Assembly: GCA_049647265.1 (NCBI GenBank)
Contig: JBARXJ010000053.1
Span: 248,001-312,000 of the forward strand
DNA from: JAAURB01 sp049647265
GTDB lineage: Bacteria > Cyanobacteriota > Cyanobacteriia > Cyanobacteriales > Microcoleaceae
DNA: 64,000 nucleotides
Reading direction: 5' to 3'
Position 1 is the stretch's first letter. Every line of letters begins with the position of its first letter. A program made the position numbers and the translations under genes. Shown here in pieces: positions 53,797-61,884 of this stretch. The notes under the pieces are model-generated. The model saw only the letters and a list, made by a program, of their open reading frames with translations. It made no database searches and had not been told where the DNA came from.

Positions 53797-56700
53797 ATGT
53801 TATTATCTACCCAACACAAAGCCATTGCCTTTATTGATTCTAAAGTTCAAGATTATCATCACCTGAATCAAGGGGTTATCCCAGGTACAAAATCAATTAT
53901 TCTAGATGGCGATCGAGACGGCATCGAACAAATTACAACTGTTCTAGATCAATATCACGCTCAAGGTGAAACTATTGATGCGTTACATATTATTTCCCAT
54001 GGATCTCCGGGATATTTGTATTTAGGAAAAACCGTTCTCAATCTAAATACATTACAGCAATACACCGACTTAATCAAACGCTGGAACTTAGCCTTTACAG
54101 CCTCAACAGAGATTTTAATTTACGGTTGTAATGTTGCTCAATCAAGCGACCTCCTGCAGCAGCTTCATCAGATTACAGGCGCGAATATTGCGGCAACTCA
54201 CACCACCACCGGAAACCCTCAACGGGGGGGAAATTGGCAACTCGAATTTAATTTAGGACAAATTATCAGTCCGCTGGCGATTCATCCAGAAGTCCAACAG
54301 GCTTATAGTGGGGTGTTGGCGGAGTTTGTGGTTAATAATCCTGCCGATGATGAAACCGTTGTGGGGACATTACGCAATGCGATCGCCGCCTCTGAAGCTA
54401 ATCTCGAAGATGATACTATCACATTTGCCTTGCCCCCTGGTTCAACCATCACCTTAACTGACCAAATTACGATTAATGCGGCTAATAACTTAACCATTAC
54501 TGGCCCCGGTGCAGATCAACTCACTATTAGTGGGGGAAACGTTAACCGTAGCTTTGATATTGTTGTGGTTGAAGAAGCAACAGTAGCTATTAGTGGAGTT
54601 ACCCTTACCGATGGTAATCCTAACAATATTAGGTCAGGTGGGGGATTAGAGTTTGATGGGCCAGGGACATTAGTAGTTGATAGTGTTGCGATTGTAGATA
54701 ACGTGGGTAGCGCCATTCTCAAACGGGGTGGTACTTTAACCGTTAACAACAGTTTCATCAGTGGCAACGGATTTCATGGGATTGCACTTCGATCGGGTAA
54801 CAATACCATCACGAGTAATACCGTTATTAGTAATGGCAATGGCTTTGATGATAATGGAAATGCCCTAGAGGGATCGGGATTCAGTATTAGTGGTAATGCA
54901 GACGATCCCCTAACCAACACACAGATTATCGGGAATTTTATTGGGACTGATGCCAACAATACACCGGGCTTAGGGAATGGAGATCAAGGGATTGACCTCG
55001 ACGAAACTGTCGGAGTTGTCATTCAAGGCAATACCATCGTCGATAACCTGGAAAATGGGATTAACCTCAATGACTCTGAGGGATCTGTCATTGGTGGAGT
55101 CACCCCGGAGGGTGCTTTCGACCCCGCTCAGCGTAATATTATTTCCGGTAACCAAATTAACGGGATTAACATTGGCAATACTAACGTTGCAAATACCATC
55201 TCCGGGAATTTAATCGGACTAGCAGGGGATGGCGTTACGGCTTTACCCAACACCGAGAGTGGGATTAACTTAAATGGAGTTAACGATGGCTTGAGCAATC
55301 AAGTGATTAACGCTAATATCATTTCCGGTAATACTGGAGATGGAATTACCCTCTTCAACGGTACCACAGCCAATACGATTACCAATAACCGGATTGGAAC
55401 AAACCAAGATGGGACAGCCGCTGTTGGTAATGGCAATCGCGGTATCGACTTAAATAATTCCCCAGGAAATACGATTCAAAATAACGTTATTTCAGGCAAC
55501 ACGGCCCAAGGAATTTTCATTGGTAATAATTCTAGTGATAATATCATTCAAAGCAACTTTATTGGTTTAGCCGCTGACGGTATTGCTAATATTGGAAACG
55601 GTCAAGAAGGGATTCGGATTCAAGCTGCAGCCACTAATATTATTGGTGGTGCGACCGCAGATTTAGGCAATGGGATTGCGTTTAACGGCACAGACGGTGT
55701 AGTTGTTACCGGTGGAGACGGAAACCTGATCCAAGGAAACGGAATTTTCTCTAATGGTGCAGATACCCCAGAAGGGATTGGAATTGACTTATTGGGGGGA
55801 GATGGGGTTACCGCCAATGATGAGTTAGATGCTGACGACGGGGCAAACACCTTACAAAACTTCCCCGAATTACTGAGTGCTGAACCCGTGGGAGATGGTA
55901 CAACTGTCATTGGGACTCTTAATAGCGCTCCTAATACCACATACAATGTAGCCTTATTTAGCAGCGATCCTGCCATTGTTGATGCTTCTGGGATTCCAGA
56001 AGGACAGAACTTCCTGGGGATTATCCAAGTCACAACCGATGGTAATGGTAACGCTGGATTTGTTGAGAATGTTGCTGGCACTGGGAATTTATCCGGTCAA
56101 CTCATTACAGCAACCGCCACCGATCCGAATAATAATACCTCGGAAATTTCCCCTACCGCCGTGGAAGTTATTTCTCCTAATGTGACGTTTGCTCATATTC
56201 CCTTAGAAGGCGATCCCCCAGCACCGGGAGCACCCGTCAATAATCTGGTTCAAGTAGAAGGCGATGACGGACTAGTTGATTATGTTTATACCGTCAGCTT
56301 GGATAAACCTAGCGCTCAGAATATTGTTTTTAATTACACCACAGCAGGCGTAGAAGCAACCGTCGGAGAAGACTTTGTTGCTAATGATGGTAGTTTAACC
56401 TTTAATGGCGTGACACCCGCTCAGATTCCTGATTTAATCGCCGATCCAGCATTCCTTAACGATCAACTGACCCAAACGATTACAGTTGAGGTAATCGGTG
56501 AACGAGTCGCAGAAGAAGACGAAACCTTTACCGTGACTTTAGCTACGGATAATGATGTTATTTTTGTCAATGACACCAACACCGTAATCGGAACCATCAC
56601 CAACGATGATGCCGCACCCGTGGTGGATCTTAATGGTACAGGAGAAGGAATTAATACCACCACCAGCTTTACCGAAGGCACAGTTGGGGGTATTCCCATT

Positions 56701-59700
56701 ACCGATAGTGTAACCGTCAGTGATGACGACGATCCGAATCTAGTTTCAGCAACTGTTACGATAACCAATCCTTTAGATGCCGAAGAAGCACTCTCTGTAA
56801 CAGGCACAATACCCGCTACCATTACAGCTACCCCCATTAGCGGCACAGAAATCGCCCTCACTGGGGAAGCACCGCCGGCTGATTATGCGGCTGCGATCGC
56901 TGCTATTACCTACGATAATACGTCCGAAGGCCCAGATTTAACCGACCGAGTGGTGAATGTGGTGGTCAATGATGGGATTAATGAGAGTGTTATTGCCACC
57001 AGTACAATTGACATTACGGCGATTAACGATGCACCGGTTAATACGGTTCCAACCGCCTTAACCACCCTGGAAGATACCCCCCTAACGCTCACGGGTGCAG
57101 ATGGGATTAGCATTGTTGATGTGGATTCGGGTGATAGCGAAATTCAGGTCGATTTAAGTGTCACCAACGGGATTATAAGCTTAGCGGGTACAGAAGGATT
57201 AACGATTACAGCCGGAGCGGATAACACCAACGCGGTGAGCGTTACCGGAAGCCAAGCCAATATTAATACAGCTCTCGAAGGGTTAGTTTATACCCCTAAT
57301 CTTAACTTTGACGAAACGGATAACCTAGAGATTGTAACGAGCGATTTAGGGAATACAGGAGAGGGGGGGGTACAAACCGCGACCAGTACTATCCCCATTA
57401 CGGTTACCCCGGTTAACGATCTGCCCACTCTAGATTTAGATCCGACGGTTGCAGAGAGTATTAATTTTGCCACAGGGTTTGTAGAACGTCGAGGCGCAAC
57501 ACCCATTAGTAATGGCGCAGCAATTGTTGATCCAGATGATCCCACGATGCAGGGGGCAACGCTGACCCTGACTAACTTTGCGGAAGGGGATGTTTTAGAA
57601 ATTGACGGAACGTTACCCGCAGGCATAACTAGCGATAGTTCGACTCCTGGAGTATTGACCTTAACTGGAGAGGCTAGCGTTGCAGATTACCAACAGGCTA
57701 TTGCGACTATTGTTTATAACAATACTTCCAATAACCCAGCAACTTCGGCGCGAATTGTTGAAGTGACGGTAAATGATGGAGAAGGTAGTAGTAGTCCTGC
57801 CGCCGTAACTGAAATTACGATTTTCCCGGTTAACGATCCGCCCCTAGTGGATCTCGATGGCGCAACCGAGGGAACCAACTTTACCACCAGTTTTACCGAA
57901 GGGGGACAGCCAGCCGCTGTTAGTAACCCAGGAAATACAGTTATTGCCGATTCTGACAGTACAACGATTTCAACTGCGATCGTTACCTTAACCAATCCCC
58001 TCGATCCGGGTGCAGAAACTTTAGGAGTAAGTGGAGAGTTACCCGCTGGTATTAGTGCCGGAACTTATAATGGTTCAACCGGACAACTGATTTTAACCGG
58101 GGATGCCAGTATAGCGGATTATCAAACCGCTGTTTCTCAAGTGGTTTATGAGAATCTTTCCGCTAACCCTAACCTCACCCCTCGTCAAGTCGAAGTGATT
58201 GTCTCCGATGGGATTAACCAGAGTAATATAGCCAGCACCACAGTTACTCTAACACCCGCCAATGCCGCTGCCATTGCCAATCCAGATGGGATTACAAGCC
58301 GCTTAAATACAGCGATCGCCTTCAATCTGACTAACAATGATTTCGATCCAGATGGCGAGATTAACCCCAGTACGGTTGATTTAAATCCCAGTACCCCCGA
58401 AATTGATAATACCGCCAATCTGTTTAACCAAGGCCAAGTCAGTGTTGATGCCCAAGGGGTTGTTACTTTGGTTCCGGCGGAAGGATTTACCGGAGAGATT
58501 AACTTCTCCTACAGCGTACAGGATAACGATGGCGCGGTTTCTGAGGCAACGAACGTTACGGTAAACGTCATCCCAGATTTACTTGGAAATCAACCCCCCA
58601 TTACCGCCAATAATATTACCCCCATTATTGGTAATGACGCTGTACAAGTTCCAATTCCTGCCCTGAGTGCAGTCGATTTAGATGAAGGGGATACTATCAC
58701 AGGGTTCCGACTGACTGCTGTACCGTTAAATGGTGAATTGTTTGTCGGGGGGACACTCGCCGAAATTGGTCAAGTGATTCCTGTCGAAGCGGTTGAAACC
58801 TTAACTTTCTCTCCTACTCCGGGATTTAGTGGCGTTGCCAGTTTCCAATATGCAGCCATTGATAGCAACGGTGCAGCCGATCCCAATCCTGCTACCATTG
58901 CAATTCCCGTTAACTTTGGTAATCAACCCCCTGTAGCGGCTGATTTAATTGCAACACCTGTACCTTTGGGAGCCACTGCCGCCCCCATTCCGGCCCTCAG
59001 TGCCATTGATGGAGATGGAGAGATTGCCAGTTATGAAATTACCCGCCTACCACAGAAAGGAATATTACTCCTAGGTGACCAACCGGTAGACGTAGGGACA
59101 GCCATTTCACCCGCTGAGGCTCAAAACTTAGTCTTTGTTCCGGGTGCAGATTTTACCGGAGATTCTACCTTCCAATATACCGCGATTGACAACGCCGGAG
59201 TGCGAGATGAGTCCCCAGCTACGGTCTTTTTACCCCCAGATGTAGGGAATAATTTAGAACCCGTCGCGGCTGATATTGTTGCCCCTGTGATCTCCAATAG
59301 TGCCACAGGCGTTGCATTACCAGCTTTAGCCGCTAGCGATATTGATGGCAGTATCACTAACTTTGTGATTACCACCTTGCCTCAAAGTGGTCAACTGCTA
59401 TTTAATGGTGAAGCTGTTGTTGTTAACCAAGAGATTCCCGCCGACGGAGCCGATAGTCTTAGTTATACACCTGATAGCGGTTTCAGCGGTCAAGTTTCCT
59501 TCCGTTACACCGCAGTTGACGATCAAGGTGCAACAGATGTCTCTCCGGCGACTTACTATATTCCGGTTACCTTCTCCAACTTACCTCCCGTTCCTAATAA
59601 CCCAACCATTGATCGGTTAAAGAATATTTCCCCGGTGACTGCTTTACCCGCAATAGAAGCCACCGATGCCGATGGGACAGTCAGTCAATTTACCATTACT

Positions 59701-61704
59701 GAACTCCCCATTGCCGGTGAACTGTTACTCGATGGTACACCCGTAGAACTTAATCAGGTGATTTCGGCAGACGGGGCCAATCTACTCAGCTACGATCCAG
59801 CGATAGACTTTAGTGGACTGGCGCGGTTTACCTTCACCGCAACAGACGATGCTGGCGGAACCTCCCTATTTGAAGGCAGTGGCAGCCTGTTTATTATCCC
59901 CAACCTGTTACCCGTTGCTGAAGATACCGCCGGGTCATCGACTCCCAATACTTTACCCACAATTGTTCCCACACCCAATGCTACAGATATTGACGGCACT
60001 GTAGAACGTTTCTCAATCTCAGAACTACCGGAAGCATCAGTTGGCACACTGCTATTCAATAACACCACCGTTACCAGTCTCAGCCAAGTTGAGAACCTAA
60101 CTCAAGGTCAGTTTGCAGAACTATTATTCCAACCCAACCCTAGCTTTAGCGGTAATGCTGTCTTATCTTATGTGGCAACCGACAATAACGGCCAAAACTC
60201 AGAACCCGCTGAGATTACCATTCCCGTTTTTGTGACACCCGAGAATGCAGGTGAGATTGACGCTTTACCAGAAATCCCTCCCGCCATTGAACCTATCACG
60301 GTTCCAGACATTCCTAATGATGGCAGCGCCATTGATATCTCTCTGGTTTCTGGTAACAATGTCAGTGAAATTGCCAGCTTTAGCATCACTGAAATTCCAA
60401 CTTTAGCCCAGGGACAATTATTCCTCGATGGCGTTGTTATCACGACTTTAGAACAGGTGGCGACATTAACCGTTGAACAAGCTGGCTTATTAACCTTTGT
60501 CCCAGCCCCTACTTTCTCCGGTGAAATTACCCTATCCTACGTTGCCACAACTATTAGTGGAGAAACTTCTAGTACTGCTTCAATTCTTCTTATCGTACCC
60601 ACATTTGCAGAAGGGTTTGCGCCAATTTCTTCCGACTTATCTGCGGAATTTCTCAGTTTAACCTCGGTTGAATTTGGTATTGTTCAATCCATTGAAACAA
60701 TTGTGGCATCCGTCAGTGCTAACTTAGTAGAAATTACCCTTTCTGCTGTAGCTAATGGTGATACCTTACTCGGTTCAGCTAGCAGCGAAGAACTCCTCGG
60801 CAGCGAGACCAGCGATGTTCTATTTGCCTTTGGTAACGTTGACAATATCTTCGGCGCAGGCGGTGCTGATACAGCCGATGGGGGCGATGGAGATGACTTT
60901 ATTGATGGCGGTGTCGGAGATGACCAACTGTTTGGTGGCAGTGGTCAGGACAGCATCCGAGGGGGTGCGGGTAATGATAGTTTATTTGGTGGATCTAGCG
61001 ATCTATTAATTCCCGATCTCGATCCAAATGATCTATTAATTGGTGGTGTTGGGGATGACTTTATCGTTGGTAATACTGGCAGCGATAGCATTACTGGCGG
61101 TGTTGGCAATGACTCCGGTTTCGGCGGTAAGGATGATGATTTTGTTTACGGCGATGAGGGAGATGATGAACTCTTTGGTGATGATGGCAACGATCAAGTG
61201 ATTGGTGGCCCAGGAGAAGATCGACTGTTTGGTAACACCGGAAATGATACCCTCAGCGGTGGCGAAGGCAACGATCAACTGTTTGGCGGTAAAGATCAAG
61301 ATATCCTATTTGGCGATGCCGGAAATGATATCCTCTTCGGTGACTTGGGTAACGATAGCTTATTCGGGAACGTTGGATCGGATATTCTCAATGGGGGAGC
61401 AGGTAATGATACTTTAGTTGGGGGGTTAGGTAACGATCGCCTGGATGGTAACGAAGGGGCCGATATTTTATCCGGTGGTTTTGGATCGGATGTATTTGTT
61501 CTCTCAGCAGTTGCCGAAGGCGATATTATTGTTGACTTTACTGACGGTGAAGATGGGTTTGTATTGCCAGAAGGCGTTACCTTTGAGGATCTAACCATTG
61601 TTCAAGTTGGAGATGATGTTTATATTCAACAAGACGACCAACTGTTAGCAACGGTTGAAAATGTGATGGCAGAGTTAATCACAGAAACAGATTTTGTGAT
61701 CTAA
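53797..61704 (+). CDS. Giant DUF4347/beta-helix/cadherin-like/RTX surface protein
   Basis: 2635 residues. DUF4347 at 1-165 (DALHIISHGSPG with His68, EILIYGCNVA with Cys111). A right-handed beta-helix at about 175-650 (TLRNAIAASEANLEDDTITF, then many NxIxxN/NxISGN rungs). Calx-beta-like at about 790-940 (EDETFTVTLATDNDVIF). Then Ig/cadherin-like modules at about 945-1570 (TEGxxxPISNGA..., AINDAPVN) and about eight 90-100-residue bacterial cadherin-like modules at 1575-2250 (GxFSGxxSFxYTAxDxxG). Eleven or so RTX nonapeptide repeats (GGxGxDxxxG) at 2320-2565 and a terminal RTX-like tail. The RTX repeats indicate calcium-dependent folding after type I secretion. No secretion genes are nearby. Likely a surface adhesin or sheath protein (inference). 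Confidence 0.93.
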   Translation: MLLSTQHKAIAFIDSKVQDYHHLNQGVIPGTKSIILDGDRDGIEQITTVLDQYHAQGETIDALHIISHGSPGYLYLGKTVLNLNTLQQYTDLIKRWNLAFTASTEILIYGCNVAQSSDLLQQLHQITGANIAATHTTTGNPQRGGNWQLEFNLGQIISPLAIHPEVQQAYSGVLAEFVVNNPADDETVVGTLRNAIAASEANLEDDTITFALPPGSTITLTDQITINAANNLTITGPGADQLTISGGNVNRSFDIVVVEEATVAISGVTLTDGNPNNIRSGGGLEFDGPGTLVVDSVAIVDNVGSAILKRGGTLTVNNSFISGNGFHGIALRSGNNTITSNTVISNGNGFDDNGNALEGSGFSISGNADDPLTNTQIIGNFIGTDANNTPGLGNGDQGIDLDETVGVVIQGNTIVDNLENGINLNDSEGSVIGGVTPEGAFDPAQRNIISGNQINGINIGNTNVANTISGNLIGLAGDGVTALPNTESGINLNGVNDGLSNQVINANIISGNTGDGITLFNGTTANTITNNRIGTNQDGTAAVGNGNRGIDLNNSPGNTIQNNVISGNTAQGIFIGNNSSDNIIQSNFIGLAADGIANIGNGQEGIRIQAAATNIIGGATADLGNGIAFNGTDGVVVTGGDGNLIQGNGIFSNGADTPEGIGIDLLGGDGVTANDELDADDGANTLQNFPELLSAEPVGDGTTVIGTLNSAPNTTYNVALFSSDPAIVDASGIPEGQNFLGIIQVTTDGNGNAGFVENVAGTGNLSGQLITATATDPNNNTSEISPTAVEVISPNVTFAHIPLEGDPPAPGAPVNNLVQVEGDDGLVDYVYTVSLDKPSAQNIVFNYTTAGVEATVGEDFVANDGSLTFNGVTPAQIPDLIADPAFLNDQLTQTITVEVIGERVAEEDETFTVTLATDNDVIFVNDTNTVIGTITNDDAAPVVDLNGTGEGINTTTSFTEGTVGGIPITDSVTVSDDDDPNLVSATVTITNPLDAEEALSVTGTIPATITATPISGTEIALTGEAPPADYAAAIAAITYDNTSEGPDLTDRVVNVVVNDGINESVIATSTIDITAINDAPVNTVPTALTTLEDTPLTLTGADGISIVDVDSGDSEIQVDLSVTNGIISLAGTEGLTITAGADNTNAVSVTGSQANINTALEGLVYTPNLNFDETDNLEIVTSDLGNTGEGGVQTATSTIPITVTPVNDLPTLDLDPTVAESINFATGFVERRGATPISNGAAIVDPDDPTMQGATLTLTNFAEGDVLEIDGTLPAGITSDSSTPGVLTLTGEASVADYQQAIATIVYNNTSNNPATSARIVEVTVNDGEGSSSPAAVTEITIFPVNDPPLVDLDGATEGTNFTTSFTEGGQPAAVSNPGNTVIADSDSTTISTAIVTLTNPLDPGAETLGVSGELPAGISAGTYNGSTGQLILTGDASIADYQTAVSQVVYENLSANPNLTPRQVEVIVSDGINQSNIASTTVTLTPANAAAIANPDGITSRLNTAIAFNLTNNDFDPDGEINPSTVDLNPSTPEIDNTANLFNQGQVSVDAQGVVTLVPAEGFTGEINFSYSVQDNDGAVSEATNVTVNVIPDLLGNQPPITANNITPIIGNDAVQVPIPALSAVDLDEGDTITGFRLTAVPLNGELFVGGTLAEIGQVIPVEAVETLTFSPTPGFSGVASFQYAAIDSNGAADPNPATIAIPVNFGNQPPVAADLIATPVPLGATAAPIPALSAIDGDGEIASYEITRLPQKGILLLGDQPVDVGTAISPAEAQNLVFVPGADFTGDSTFQYTAIDNAGVRDESPATVFLPPDVGNNLEPVAADIVAPVISNSATGVALPALAASDIDGSITNFVITTLPQSGQLLFNGEAVVVNQEIPADGADSLSYTPDSGFSGQVSFRYTAVDDQGATDVSPATYYIPVTFSNLPPVPNNPTIDRLKNISPVTALPAIEATDADGTVSQFTITELPIAGELLLDGTPVELNQVISADGANLLSYDPAIDFSGLARFTFTATDDAGGTSLFEGSGSLFIIPNLLPVAEDTAGSSTPNTLPTIVPTPNATDIDGTVERFSISELPEASVGTLLFNNTTVTSLSQVENLTQGQFAELLFQPNPSFSGNAVLSYVATDNNGQNSEPAEITIPVFVTPENAGEIDALPEIPPAIEPITVPDIPNDGSAIDISLVSGNNVSEIASFSITEIPTLAQGQLFLDGVVITTLEQVATLTVEQAGLLTFVPAPTFSGEITLSYVATTISGETSSTASILLIVPTFAEGFAPISSDLSAEFLSLTSVEFGIVQSIETIVASVSANLVEITLSAVANGDTLLGSASSEELLGSETSDVLFAFGNVDNIFGAGGADTADGGDGDDFIDGGVGDDQLFGGSGQDSIRGGAGNDSLFGGSSDLLIPDLDPNDLLIGGVGDDFIVGNTGSDSITGGVGNDSGFGGKDDDFVYGDEGDDELFGDDGNDQVIGGPGEDRLFGNTGNDTLSGGEGNDQLFGGKDQDILFGDAGNDILFGDLGNDSLFGNVGSDILNGGAGNDTLVGGLGNDRLDGNEGADILSGGFGSDVFVLSAVAEGDIIVDFTDGEDGFVLPEGVTFEDLTIVQVGDDVYIQQDDQLLATVENVMAELITETDFVI

Positions 61705-61739
61705 AGATCTGCTATTCACTAAAACATCAATAAGTATTG

Positions 61740-61796
61740 GCGATCGCAGCTTATGCGATACGTGCTACGCACAGGCTGCGCCAACGCTTTTTTTGG
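61740..61796 (+). terminator. Palindromic region with T-run after giant gene
   Basis: Begins with the HIP1 site GCGATCGC. AGC..GCG pairs with CGC..GCT (AGCTTATGCGATAC then CTACGCACAGGCT), followed by CGCTTTTTTTGGGG. The sequence family (ATGCGATACGTGCTACGCACAGGCTGCGC) looks like an interspersed repeat that also serves as a terminator. Confidence 0.55.
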
Positions 61797-61820
61797 GGAC
61801 GTAACGGTTTCTAAATCAAT

Positions 61821-61851
61821 AGGGTAGATTACGCTATTGTTAATCCACCCT
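61821..61851. terminator. Shared hairpin between convergent genes
   Basis: AGGGTAGATTA pairs with TAATCCACCCT (10 of 11 pairs) around a 9-nt loop, 34 bp from the stop of the FG-GAP gene. The same GGTGGATTA-type palindrome is common in cyanobacterial intergenic DNA. Confidence 0.5.
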
Positions 61852-61884
61852 ACCGGTTAATGTATCAAGTTAGAAATTCAGTCT

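Noticed and set aside
54303..61598. Many minus-strand ORFs antisense to the giant RTX gene
   Set aside because: They mirror the repetitive Thr/Val/Ser codons of the real gene; no independent evidence.
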